From: a virus
DNA length: 47,974 nt
Virus record (IMG/VR): IMGVR_UViG_3300008120_009640
Span: 1-47,974 of that record
Direction: 5' to 3' (one strand)
Below are positions 23,838 to 31,113 of the stretch, piece after piece (the stretch's first letter is position 1; the number at the start of each line of letters is the position of its first letter). The notes beneath the pieces are model-generated. The model saw only the letters and a list, made by a program, of their open reading frames with translations. It ran no database searches and was not told where the DNA came from. The position numbers and the translations under genes are program-made.

Positions 23838-24257
23838 TCAAAAACTAAGATTTATTGCGTGCGTTATCACTCCGAAAGATACTAAAGTATCTAGTGACAA
23901 TTTAGTATCTTCGTACTCGAATAGTGGTATTTTAAAATCAAGCCCAACAACAGGCGTTATCCCGCCGATTGAAGGTGGTTCTATCATTCTGTCACGAAAT
24001 TTTTTGAAATTAGTATTGTAACCGCCTAGCATAAAATCAATATTGTCACTTATTTTAGTTGCAGATATTGGACCCATTATATTTCCGCATGCAGAGTCTT
24101 TACCCGATATTAGACCAAGTCTGAAATCTTTAGAGCCAGCCATGGCTATAACATACTCATTATGGATCGTTCCCATACCGCCTTTAATAGGATTACAGTA
24201 GGGAAGGTCTTTTGCTAAATAATGATGTGTAATACCGCCATAGATAAGTGACAACAT
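23838..24257 (-). CDS. Outer-membrane-like beta protein without its own signal peptide
   Basis: A 139-residue protein with alternating beta-barrel-like strands, a pattern GGITHHY...GTIHNEYVIAMAGS...RLGLISG, and a C-terminal VSFGVITHAINLSF ending in Phe, as is usual for outer-membrane barrels. No signal peptide is present at MLSLIYGG, although the ribosome site AAAGGGG is convincing. The gene directly upstream does encode a signal peptide. Similar small phage proteins of this pattern are known to me but not their function. The barrel reading is an inference. Confidence 0.5.
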   Translation of the reverse strand: MLSLIYGGITHHYLAKDLPYCNPIKGGMGTIHNEYVIAMAGSKDFRLGLISGKDSACGNIMGPISATKISDNIDFMLGGYNTNFKKFRDRMIEPPSIGGITPVVGLDFKIPLFEYEDTKLSLDTLVSFGVITHAINLSF

Positions 24258-24302
24258 GCTATTTCCCCTTTGTTGATTTTATTACATTCTCAGTAAATTG
24301 TT

Positions 24303-24419
24303 TTAAAAATTGTAGTCTTTGCACGGCTTGCACCACTCGGCTGAAAATTTAATTATTCTTACTTCTGCACTTGCAGCAAGCGAAAAACATAAAGTAGTTA
24401 AAATTAATAATGCTTTCAT
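24303..24419 (-). CDS. Truncated thioredoxin-like exported peptide with shifty stop
   Basis: The reading frame encodes a signal peptide (MKALLILTTLCFSLAASA) followed by EVRIIKFSAEWCKPCKDYNF and a TAA. FSAEWCKPCK is a thioredoxin active site (WCxxC). The stop lies in AAT-TTT-TAA: slipping back one base on the U run would continue as LKQFTENVIKSTKGK to TAG 24259-24261, giving 53 residues. Even then it is half a thioredoxin fold. It could be a remnant, a frameshift-regulated gene or a mini redox peptide. GAGG precedes the ATG, and a phage box lies upstream. Confidence 0.6.
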   Translation of the reverse strand: MKALLILTTLCFSLAASAEVRIIKFSAEWCKPCKDYNF

Positions 24420-24434
24420 AAAACCTCTTTTTTA

Positions 24435-24447
24435 TATCGAATTTGTT
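24435..24447 (-). promoter_or_regulatory. Phage promoter box for the thioredoxin-like peptide gene
   Basis: The minus strand reads AACAAATTCGATATAAAAAA, then GAGGTTTT and ATG 24419. It has one mismatch (CAAATT for CAGATT). Confidence 0.6.
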
Positions 24448-24454
24448 ATTGTTT

Positions 24455-24649
24455 TTATTTGTTTAAGTTTTTATTGTTATTTTCAATTTCAAGTTGAGCA
24501 ATTTCTTGATCTAATTCTTTAAGTTTTTTTTGATAAAAGCCATCTATTTTTTCTTTTAGATTTTGTTCAAATTGCCATTCAAGCAGAATTCTAGTTGCTT
24601 GCTCAAATGATTTTGGTACTTTTTTCTTTTTTCGTGAAACAGAAACCAT
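24455..24649 (-). CDS. Small coiled-coil protein, 64 residues
   Basis: A basic start (VSRKKKKVPKSF) is followed by a continuous charged helix (KEKIDGFYQKKLKELDQEIA) and an Asn-rich end. The TAGGAGGAAGC ribosome site is strong. Its promoter carries a palindrome that may be an operator. Function unknown; a dimeric DNA-binding or scaffold role is possible. Confidence 0.65.
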   Translation of the reverse strand: MVSVSRKKKKVPKSFEQATRILLEWQFEQNLKEKIDGFYQKKLKELDQEIAQLEIENNNKNLNK

Positions 24650-24668
24650 GCTTCCTCCTAAAACGTTA

Positions 24669-24698
24669 TTATTGCATCATGCAATAATGATATTATAC
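24669..24698 (-). promoter_or_regulatory. TATAAT promoter with palindromic operator-like site
   Basis: A minus-strand TATAAT (24698-24693) is followed after 3 nt by a perfect 10+1+10 palindrome (24669-24689, arms ATTATTGCAT / ATGCAATAAT) that covers the expected transcription start, then the ribosome site of the gene at 24649. The layout fits a repressor operator. No U tract follows, so a terminator is unlikely. Confidence 0.5.
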
Positions 24699-24708
24699 AA
24701 ATTTTATT

Positions 24709-25002
24709 TTAAGCTTCGTAAATGAATGTCTGTGACTCTTTCTCGGTGACAACCATTATCTTGATATGTTCTCTAGGCAGTATGGTCCATTCATAGTCTA
24801 GTAGAATTATCTTTTCATCGATTTTAGCTTGCTGTAAGTTTAGATAAATTACTTCTGCTATATGCTGATCTGATTTGTTCTTCGAGCTCATTATATCGGC
24901 AGCAGCTAGCCTAGACTCAACCATCCAGTACATAAGCTCATGATGATGATCTAGCTTTATAAGTCTTTTTAAGCACTCTATCTTGTTATTCAATGTAGAC
25001 AT
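24709..25002 (-). CDS. Hypothetical protein, 97 residues
   Basis: Start 25002 (MSTLNNKIECLKRL) has AAGGGAG upstream. A helical, His-rich N-terminal half (KLDHHHELMYWMVES) precedes a beta C-terminal part (IILLDYEWTILPREHIKIMV). It overlaps the upstream gene by 17 nt. Family unknown. Confidence 0.65.
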   Translation of the reverse strand: MSTLNNKIECLKRLIKLDHHHELMYWMVESRLAAADIMSSKNKSDQHIAEVIYLNLQQAKIDEKIILLDYEWTILPREHIKIMVVTEKESQTFIYEA

Positions 25003-25174
25003 GCAATCGACTCCCTTCTCCAATATCTTCTAGCAATGCACGATCGATATATATGATGTTTATATTAGCTAAAAACTCAAGATAATCCATTATTATGGCA
25101 CTTTCAAGATACATCTGCATCCTGTCAGCGGATTTTAAATTAAACGTCATAATAAAAGTGCTTATCCCCACCAA
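24986..25174 (-). CDS. Hypothetical protein, 62 residues
   Basis: A small alpha/beta protein (DRMQMYLESAIIMDYLEFLA). The start is ambiguous: GTG 25174 or ATG 25150, neither with a strong ribosome site. It overlaps both neighbours, as is usual in this region. Family unknown. Confidence 0.5.
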   Translation of the reverse strand: MVGISTFIMTFNLKSADRMQMYLESAIIMDYLEFLANINIIYIDRALLEDIGEGSRLHVYIE

Positions 25175-25353
25175 CTTGAACCTATGCTGTGCTCTTTTCT
25201 GTATGCGTCTAGAGCTGTTTTACCTTCGTCTAATAGTATGGCTAACTCAAATGCCATAGGTGTTCTTCTAACGTGACGTACGCCTAGATTTAGTCGTTGA
25301 AGAACCAAAATTAAGTTCAGGCATACATCTACAGCGTCTACCTCTTGATTCAT
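25162..25353 (-). CDS. Hypothetical protein, 63 residues
   Basis: Start 25353 (MNQEVDAVDVCLNL) is chosen because AAGG in the end of the ligase gene lies about 9 nt upstream; an in-frame ATG at 25371 is possible. It is a mostly helical protein ending GSSWWG. Translation is probably coupled to the ligase gene. Family unknown. Confidence 0.55.
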   Translation of the reverse strand: MNQEVDAVDVCLNLILVLQRLNLGVRHVRRTPMAFELAILLDEGKTALDAYRKEHSIGSSWWG

Positions 25354-25354
25354 A

Positions 25355-26605
25355 TTACTTAGCCTTATCATCACGCCATCTCATAAAAACAGGAAAACGC
25401 ATGACTCCGTCCTCAGTTAGCTCCTGGTATTTTATCTCTGCTATTCGCCCTATAAATTCTTGACCGTTGCTCCAGATATATAGTCTATCTTCGTCAGAGA
25501 AGCCAGTGCCGCATCTGCAGGCAATGCCATTCTCTTGGATTAATTCTAGACCACCAAGTGTGCCTTGATTTCTAGTGCCTGCTTCGCCTTCATAAAAACC
25601 TCTAACAGTGCAATCCTGTGACTGCATAGTCTTTAATTTAAGTAGTTTATTAGATTTTTTGCCAAGATAATATGGAATATCTGGCAGTAGCATTGCGCCT
25701 TCATAGCCGTAGCTCAAGCAGTCTCGCTCAAATTTAAGAGCTTCGTCTAGTGAGTTTATGAATTTTTGTGACACCATTACAACGTTAGGCTCAAATGATT
25801 TTTGAAGATTACCTAATATATCTAGCCTTTCTTTTGTTTTTAGCTTGAACTGCTTGCTGTCCCATTCTTGATAGGGAACATATCCAAATACATAGTACTT
25901 GACGTCACCGACCACAGTCCCTCGCTTGCTGGCAAACGCTGACTTCTGCATAGACTGAAAGTCATCAGACATAATCTCACCATCAAACACATGTTGACCA
26001 CTAGGAAAGCTGCGCTTTAATGACTCTACTATGGATGGAAAGTTGTGAAACTCTGTTCCAGCCCTAGAGTAGAGAGTTACTTCGCCTTCATTTATTACAG
26101 CTAGGCATCTGTAGCCATCAAACTTAGGACTAGCATAGACGCCTTTAGAAATTATATCTTTCAGGTTCTTGCAAGATTTTCCGTCTTTGGCCAACATTAC
26201 GTCAAATAGCGGTATGTCAAACCCAGCTTCTGCTGCTGTTTCAGCGCTGAAACCCGCCTTAAGATCTTTTCTTAAAATTTTAAGATACCAGTCTTGCTGC
26301 TGCTTGGAGCACTTGATTAGAAAGAATACAACCTCTATTCTAGCTTCATTGCCAGTTATTTCGCGCTTTTCTAGTCTAGAAAGTAACTGCATGAATTCAT
26401 CATGTAGGTCTGGGAAAGCTACGCCTTCATTAATCAATGACTGACCTAGATCCATTTTATTTATGTAGAAGATTCTTTTGTAGTTAAGCGCAGCGTCTAG
26501 TAGTTGAGCTAGACGCTGATCGCTAGAATATTTTTTAAGTAAAGCAAATTTACCATTCTTACTGCTCTCATCAGATATAGCCTGCAAAATATCGAGCTCT
26601 TTCAC
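25355..26605 (-). CDS. ATP-dependent DNA ligase
   Basis: A 416-residue ligase that seals nicks in duplex DNA using ATP. Motif I is SPKFDGYR with adenylated Lys161. VFDGEIM (motif III region), YGYEGAMLL (motif IV) and LLKLKTM (motif V) follow in order, then a C-terminal OB-fold-like part. The N-terminal 150 residues are the helical DNA-binding region. It starts with GTG overlapping the stop of the protease gene (TAGTG), with AAGGAGG in that gene's end. It would serve replication and repair with the UV endonuclease. Confidence 0.92.
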   Translation of the reverse strand: MKELDILQAISDESSKNGKFALLKKYSSDQRLAQLLDAALNYKRIFYINKMDLGQSLINEGVAFPDLHDEFMQLLSRLEKREITGNEARIEVVFFLIKCSKQQQDWYLKILRKDLKAGFSAETAAEAGFDIPLFDVMLAKDGKSCKNLKDIISKGVYASPKFDGYRCLAVINEGEVTLYSRAGTEFHNFPSIVESLKRSFPSGQHVFDGEIMSDDFQSMQKSAFASKRGTVVGDVKYYVFGYVPYQEWDSKQFKLKTKERLDILGNLQKSFEPNVVMVSQKFINSLDEALKFERDCLSYGYEGAMLLPDIPYYLGKKSNKLLKLKTMQSQDCTVRGFYEGEAGTRNQGTLGGLELIQENGIACRCGTGFSDEDRLYIWSNGQEFIGRIAEIKYQELTEDGVMRFPVFMRWRDDKAK

Positions 26606-27423
26606 TAGTCCTCCTTAGCAAAACGATCTAGAACTCCCACTACCGGAGTCATAAATACTGCGTCTGCGCCTACGGCGACGTTGATTCCTACTACTTCACC
26701 TTTGCTATTGATAACAGGTCCACCACTCATGCCTTTTACTAAGTAACCGTTGCCCTTGTAAGCGAATCCTTCGTTGCCTAAGGCAATAAAGTTTGTACAG
26801 GCTGCAGGAATTTTAAGATTCGCAAACCCGCAAGTTCGCAGAAGTTCACCTGGCAACAGATCAACACTTTCAGCTAAAGGAAGCTTCTCAAACTCAGAAA
26901 AATCACCCTGAAGAACCGCAAAGTCTCTAAAAGAAAATTCACTAGTTAGTGCAATTGGCTCAACTTTAAGCTCTTTGCCTTCAGAATCTAGTACTTTAAA
27001 TTTATCTGGTTGATTATTAATCAGCCTTGTAAGAAGAGAGTTAGAATTTTTAAGCATAGCTCTCATTTCTCTTAGTCTCTTTTCACAAAGAAACTTGGGA
27101 TGGACATTTGTACAATCAGTTCTCTCTATTTCTATAGCTATAGCTTTTACAAAACCAGCAGTTGTCGTTTGAATTTCTTTTTTGTTTTCTAAAAGTTGCT
27201 TTGAAATTTCCACACAATGACCAGCCGTAATAGCTCTTCTATTAGAGATAACAAAAGCAGTACAGCCACCACCATTTGGACTTCTAATTTGGAAGATAGC
27301 GTGATGCTTGCCGCTTGTTGGCTTTACAACCCTATAGCTGTTTGCTTGGCTAATTTCATTGCTAGCTTTGGGAGCGCACGCAGCTACTAAAGCGACTAAT
27401 AATACTAATGTCATCTGTTTCAT
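26605..27423 (-). CDS. Trypsin-like serine protease with lipoprotein signal
   Basis: A 272-residue S1-family protease. The start MKQMTLVLLVALVAAC is a lipoprotein signal with the lipobox Cys at 16, so the mature enzyme should be membrane-anchored in the periplasm. The triad is complete: His69 in TAGHC, Asp167 in RDFAVL and Ser233 in GMSGGPV. Residues 75-160 are a longer insert than usual. The ribosome site AAGGAGAAAA is strong. An exported phage protease could modify the host envelope or digest incoming phage or predator proteins; the target is unknown. It is coupled to the DNA ligase gene by TAGTG. Confidence 0.85.
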   Translation of the reverse strand: MKQMTLVLLVALVAACAPKASNEISQANSYRVVKPTSGKHHAIFQIRSPNGGGCTAFVISNRRAITAGHCVEISKQLLENKKEIQTTTAGFVKAIAIEIERTDCTNVHPKFLCEKRLREMRAMLKNSNSLLTRLINNQPDKFKVLDSEGKELKVEPIALTSEFSFRDFAVLQGDFSEFEKLPLAESVDLLPGELLRTCGFANLKIPAACTNFIALGNEGFAYKGNGYLVKGMSGGPVINSKGEVVGINVAVGADAVFMTPVVGVLDRFAKED

Positions 27424-27643
27424 TTTTCTCCTTGTGAGCTATGAGTATCTGTTTGGCTTTTAAAATGACGGCTGACTCAAATTCAGACTGTGCTCTTTTG
27501 CTCATCAACTCCAGCGCACAAAACAGATGATGATTGTCTAATCCGCTTTTTTCTAAAGATTCAATAAGATCGTAAGCTCTTGATTTTTCGTGTTTTTCTT
27601 GTTTCTCTACTATTCTAGTAGACTCGTAAAACATATAATTCAT
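27362..27643 (-). CDS. Hypothetical protein, 93 residues
   Basis: It has an excellent AGGAGGTATAA ribosome site. It is helical and charged (IVEKQEKHEKSRAYDLIESL, FCALELMSKRAQSEFESAV). Its last 61 bases overlap the start of the protease gene in another frame, so the two are probably coupled. It is divergent from the sigma-like gene. Family unknown. Confidence 0.65.
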   Translation of the reverse strand: MNYMFYESTRIVEKQEKHEKSRAYDLIESLEKSGLDNHHLFCALELMSKRAQSEFESAVILKAKQILIAHKEKNETDDISIISRFSSCVRSQS

Positions 27644-27662
27644 TTATACCTCCTGCTAATGG

Positions 27663-27668
27663 TATAAT
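27663..27668 (+). promoter_or_regulatory. Extended -10 promoter (TGGTATAAT) 6 nt before ATG
   Basis: AATGGTATAATAGTGACATG: the -10 hexamer ends 6 nt before ATG 27675, and no ribosome site fits between them. This gives the same geometry as at 7597 and 17367. Confidence 0.6.
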
Positions 27669-27674
27669 AGTGAC

Positions 27675-28154
27675 ATGAAAAATGAGCATCATCAAAAACT
27701 AATAGAAGACCTATTTAAAGAATATCTACCAGATATACATGAGCTTGCATCGCGCAAATCCAAAAAGTATCCGGATAGAATTACTCATCCAAATGATCTC
27801 TATGATGCTGGATTGCATGGACTAATGCTTGCAATACGTGATTTTGATAGTCAAAAACACGGTGCATCCGGATTTAGAACATACGCCAGATCAAGAATTG
27901 ATGGCATAATGCAAGATCATTGCACTGGAAACAGATCCTTCGGCAAGGAAGGAGTCGTAGATCCAGCGGTTGAGTTGGCTTCAAGAGCTAGCGCCGCTAA
28001 ACAAAAGCAAGCATCTGCTGCAAAAGAAACACCTCCGGCTCTACCAGAGAGTGGCGATCTGCCACCGCCTATGCCAGAGGCCAACGATCTGCCACCATCT
28101 TTACCATCCGATAACCAACCACCACCTATTCCTGGGCAGAATCGTCGCCCTTAG
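27675..28154 (+). CDS. Sigma-70 region-2-like protein with proline-rich tail
   Basis: A 159-residue protein. Residues about 15-90 resemble sigma region 2 of the FliA/SigB type: DLYDAGLHGLMLAIRDFD, then SGFRTYARSRIDGIMQDH. Regions 3 and 4 are missing. From residue 115 the chain is repeats of PPALPESGDLPPPMPEAND-like sequence, probably disordered. It could redirect host RNA polymerase, act as an anti-sigma mimic, or be a fragment. It is alone on the + strand with a promoter abutting the ATG. Its end overlaps the 3' end of the opposite gene by 29 bp. Confidence 0.6.
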   Translation: MKNEHHQKLIEDLFKEYLPDIHELASRKSKKYPDRITHPNDLYDAGLHGLMLAIRDFDSQKHGASGFRTYARSRIDGIMQDHCTGNRSFGKEGVVDPAVELASRASAAKQKQASAAKETPPALPESGDLPPPMPEANDLPPSLPSDNQPPPIPGQNRRP

Positions 28155-28458
28155 TAAGCACGTCTTTCACATCTTTATCAAATTGAAGATTGAAGACAAC
28201 GGACTCTGCTGCTTTTTTTGGTGCATCCCATAGACTATCTTGAAAAGACTCATGAGCGCTAGACAGCATCCATTTGCACATTTCAAGCTTAATCTCTAGT
28301 TGATTTTCAAACGAATTGTCAGCTGTAAATTTATCTAATGCAACTTGCAACTCAGCTGATAACGGCACGTTAAAGTGTGTGGCATACTTTATAACATTTG
28401 CACAATCTTCGTTTGAAATCGTTACTTTATTTTTTACTTCGTCTGTTTGATCTGGCAT
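28126..28458 (-). CDS. Hypothetical protein, 110 residues
   Basis: A helical acidic protein (VIKYATHFNVPLSAELQVAL, FENQLEIKLEMCKWMLSSA). GAGGAGGAC precedes its ATG, and a phage box lies 25 nt upstream, inside the coding end of the ClpP gene. Family unknown. It could be a partner of ClpP by position only. Confidence 0.65.
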   Translation of the reverse strand: MPDQTDEVKNKVTISNEDCANVIKYATHFNVPLSAELQVALDKFTADNSFENQLEIKLEMCKWMLSSAHESFQDSLWDAPKKAAESVVFNLQFDKDVKDVLTKGDDSAQE

Positions 28459-29098
28459 TTGTCCTCCTCTTTTTTGTTTTTTTATCGAATCTGTTTAAGT
28501 TCTTCTTTTCCAAGTTCAAAACTTTTCCGTATGTTTTTTCTGGTGCAATATCTATTTGATACATAGTTAGAGGCTTTATGTGAGGCATACCTATGAAGTC
28601 GACTATACCAAACTTCCTGCAGTCTTCTGCACTAAGATATAGATCGCGAGAATCGTTGTCTTTAATTATTTTTTTAAGTTGATCTAAGGATTTTCCGCAG
28701 CGTTTAGCGAGAAAAGCCATAAAAGACTCGTTCATTCTTTTGCACTCATCTACATTTTTCTGTAGACTCTCTATAGGACCATAGTCACCACCAGTAGCCT
28801 GATGTATCATCACCCTCGATGATCTTCCGCAGAAACGATGATCACCTGCAGCAAGCAAGACTGCACCGCAGCTCATTGCTTTACCCATACACACGGTGAT
28901 TATAGGACTGGCGACCTGCTCTATGGTTTCCAGCATAGAATTAAGTGAATCAAGTGAACCACCATATGAGTCTATGTAGACTATGATGGGGACTCCAGGA
29001 TCACTTACCGCTCTAGAAATCAAATGCTTTCTAAAGTTTCTCGCAGACTGTTCTGTAAATTCGTTAACCACAATGTCATCGATCGAATTGTCAGACAT
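28427..29098 (-). CDS. clpP: ClpP-like serine protease, second of two
   Basis: A 223-residue ClpP. The triad is Ser76 (KAMSCGA), His99 (RVMIHQ) and Asp152 (SRDLYLSAEDC), with IDSYGGSL before it; all match bacterial ClpP closely, including the MIHQ block. The short N-terminus starts at the axial-loop region, and no long propeptide is seen. The C-terminus has a basic, probably disordered tail (KKTKKRRTNARSNRRSKK). It lies on the same strand and in the same cluster as ClpS and ClpA, so it is the likely proteolytic chamber of a phage ClpAPS machine. AAGGATTTT is the ribosome site. Confidence 0.9.
   Translation of the reverse strand: MSDNSIDDIVVNEFTEQSARNFRKHLISRAVSDPGVPIIVYIDSYGGSLDSLNSMLETIEQVASPIITVCMGKAMSCGAVLLAAGDHRFCGRSSRVMIHQATGGDYGPIESLQKNVDECKRMNESFMAFLAKRCGKSLDQLKKIIKDNDSRDLYLSAEDCRKFGIVDFIGMPHIKPLTMYQIDIAPEKTYGKVLNLEKKNLNRFDKKTKKRRTNARSNRRSKK
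28483..28495 (-). promoter_or_regulatory. Phage promoter box inside the ClpP gene end
   Basis: The minus strand reads AAACAGATTCGATAAAAAAA. It encodes NRFDKK in ClpP and precedes GAGGAGG and ATG 28458. Confidence 0.65.
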
Positions 29099-29128
29099 AA
29101 AATCCTTTTTATCAAAAGCAAATATCTG

Positions 29129-29353
29129 CTATTTGATATGGTTATCCTCAGAAAGAATAATTCTCTCTGCTTTATCTTCTAGTTCTAGCTGTGTATAGAT
29201 ATTTTCTATAATCTCCATTGCTGCTGCATGAGCTACTTGCCTTATAAAGTCCTGTATACCAGGAGGCCATCCTACTGCTTCATAGGGTGGAGGATAGGCA
29301 TTTATACTGTTTTTAACCATATTATCGACCATATAGCGATCATGTTTTAACAT
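29129..29353 (-). CDS. Hypothetical protein, 74 residues
   Basis: A helical protein with a proline-rich turn (NAYPPPYEAVGWPPGIQDFI) and an acidic helical end (MEIIENIYTQLELEDKAERI). GAGGTGAAATT precedes the ATG, which overlaps the upstream stop. It is directly upstream of the ClpP gene in transcription order. Family unknown. Confidence 0.65.
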   Translation of the reverse strand: MLKHDRYMVDNMVKNSINAYPPPYEAVGWPPGIQDFIRQVAHAAAMEIIENIYTQLELEDKAERIILSEDNHIK

Positions 29354-29700
29354 ATAAATTTCACCTCTGGCAAAAGACCAAGATAGGCTTTTGAGCCTCC
29401 GGACACAAATCTTGTATCTATACTACTTGCTATGTCTTCTGCTAATTCTATAGCTAACATTTTGTATTTATAGTCATCTGAAAACAACGCCACAATATAA
29501 TTAGGTTTTTTGTCATCAAGCTTAATTTTTGCAAGATTAACACCTAGCTTAAAAGTATCTAAGTTATTGGACTTTTCCGTAGTTAGTGCTATCAATTGCA
29601 GTGCTTGCTCTTTAAAAGCTTTAGAGTTATTTGGCTCATATATGCGCTTTTCTACAAATGCAACCTGAGAGCAGAGCATGAATCTGAGTAAATCCATCAT
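29347..29700 (-). CDS. Hypothetical protein, 117 residues
   Basis: An alpha/beta protein (KAFKEQALQLIALTTEKSNN, KPNYIVALFSDDYKYKMLAI). GGAGGTCTT precedes two adjacent ATG codons. Family unknown; part of the Clp-ThyX operon. Confidence 0.65.
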   Translation of the reverse strand: MMDLLRFMLCSQVAFVEKRIYEPNNSKAFKEQALQLIALTTEKSNNLDTFKLGVNLAKIKLDDKKPNYIVALFSDDYKYKMLAIELAEDIASSIDTRFVSGGSKAYLGLLPEVKFIC

Positions 29701-29708
29701 AAGACCTC

Positions 29709-30149
29709 CTAGTCTTCATCGTCTAAAAAAATGTCGTCTATATCGTCAGGAAACTGAGTGTAATATAGATTATTAAATACTGCTATTTGCTCGTCTAATT
29801 CTTTTTTTGCTATAATTTTCTTATTCTGCTTATGTAAGTACATAAGCCTCCACTTAATTCTTTTCCATGTTCGCCAAACGGGGCATAGCCATCTTACGAA
29901 AAAGTTAGGTGCCTCATAGGAACTATTTATGCAGTTTGATCCAACGCTAAACTGCAAAGATATACCCTTACCGCTACTACTCTCCCATAAAGTTATAAAA
30001 CAACGCTTAAGTGTAAACTGCATCTTATTTATTATGCGTTCGTCATAGCGAACCTCGTAATTAATTCCATTTGGCCAATTTTCTGGCGTACTAGAAATAA
30101 GCATCTCTTCTACTCTTTCAAGCAATATGAGTATATGCTCTTTTTTCAT
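29709..30149 (-). CDS. Hypothetical protein, 146 residues
   Basis: Start 30149 (MKKEHILILLERVEE) is chosen because its ATG overlaps the ThyX stop (ATGA). The middle holds strands and many Trp/Arg (FVRWLCPVWRTWKRIKWRLM), and the end is very acidic (FPDDIDDIFLDDED). Family unknown. Confidence 0.65.
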   Translation of the reverse strand: MKKEHILILLERVEEMLISSTPENWPNGINYEVRYDERIINKMQFTLKRCFITLWESSSGKGISLQFSVGSNCINSSYEAPNFFVRWLCPVWRTWKRIKWRLMYLHKQNKKIIAKKELDEQIAVFNNLYYTQFPDDIDDIFLDDED

Positions 30150-30850
30150 CTGGTTTTCCAACCTGCCGCCTCTGCTATAACTGGAAAAGCCTGTGTTAGC
30201 TGACTTTTTATTTCTTCAGCAATATCTCTGTGCTCTTTCTGAGTTGACGGATCAGTTCTTAAATTAACATAGTGCACCCATGATCTTAGAGTGCCGTTCA
30301 TGAACATACGAGTTCTGGCTTGCACCGGAAGCACTGCGCGAGCAGTTTCTTTAGCTATACCGTTGTCCAAAGCCCACTTATAGTGATCAAATGCTGACCG
30401 CCAGTTTTCTAGTTGGCGATCTTCCCATTCTTGCTTTACTGCTTCATCTAGATCGTCTATAGAGTTCTGTCTGTTTTTTACATCTTGTCTTCTTGCTACA
30501 AACAACTCTATACCGCTTTCGTCAACCGACTGATAGCGCTGACTAAACTCCTGGAAGCTGAACGATCTATGCCTAAGTATCTGAGCCGAGATAGCTCTGG
30601 AAGTCTCTATCTCAAATGTAGCGTTACCTGTTTCTAATATTGACCAGTGACCATGATTCATGCAGTATCTGATGAGGCCTGCGTAGCTAGGATTTTTCTG
30701 ATCTGAAGAGCTTACTCTAGCCATGTAAGCGACTAGACCTTCTAGCGACTGCACATTATTAATAAAGACATCAGCACCGTCATCTGATTCAAGTAGATGG
30801 TTCATATATGAATCGTCTATCTTTGTATGTGCTACAAGCCTTACTTGCAT
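30146..30850 (-). CDS. thyX: Flavin-dependent thymidylate synthase
   Basis: A 234-residue ThyX converting dUMP to dTMP with FAD and methylene-tetrahydrofolate. The signature RHRxxSxxxxSxR is intact as RHRSFSFQEFSQR (93-105), preceded by HWSILETGNATFEIETSRAI. ARAVLPVQARTRMFMNGTLR and the WVHYVNLRTD block are the C-terminal substrate site. GAGGGTAC is the ribosome site. It provides dTMP from the dUMP made by the dCMP deaminase. It lies inside the Clp operon. A degenerate paralogue is at 9474-10025. Confidence 0.95.
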   Translation of the reverse strand: MQVRLVAHTKIDDSYMNHLLESDDGADVFINNVQSLEGLVAYMARVSSSDQKNPSYAGLIRYCMNHGHWSILETGNATFEIETSRAISAQILRHRSFSFQEFSQRYQSVDESGIELFVARRQDVKNRQNSIDDLDEAVKQEWEDRQLENWRSAFDHYKWALDNGIAKETARAVLPVQARTRMFMNGTLRSWVHYVNLRTDPSTQKEHRDIAEEIKSQLTQAFPVIAEAAGWKTR

Positions 30851-30860
30851 GTACCCTCAT

Positions 30861-31106
30861 TTATTTTAATAATCTATATACACTTTTTGTAGCTTTTAAC
30901 TTTATGTGGTAGTCTACTTCCTGTAAAGTTTCTCTATAGGAAAGAACTGCGACTACCGTAAAATCTACTAAAAACTGAATCGCTATTGCAATAATTATAC
31001 TATAGCCAAACATAAAAATGCCTAACATATTTAATGAATAACTTATGTACATAAAAGCAGCCAGTATCTTTTTTGATGTCTCTCCAAAACTATAAAGATT
31101 AAGCAT
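30861..31106 (-). CDS. Small membrane protein, 81 residues
   Basis: Two hydrophobic spans (about 15-35 and 38-58: IIIAIAIQFLVDFTVVAVL) and a basic cytosolic tail (KLKATKSVYRLLK). AAGGAAAAG precedes the ATG. It lies between ThyX and ClpA genes. Function unknown. Confidence 0.65.
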   Translation of the reverse strand: MLNLYSFGETSKKILAAFMYISYSLNMLGIFMFGYSIIIAIAIQFLVDFTVVAVLSYRETLQEVDYHIKLKATKSVYRLLK

Positions 31107-31113
31107 CTTTTCC

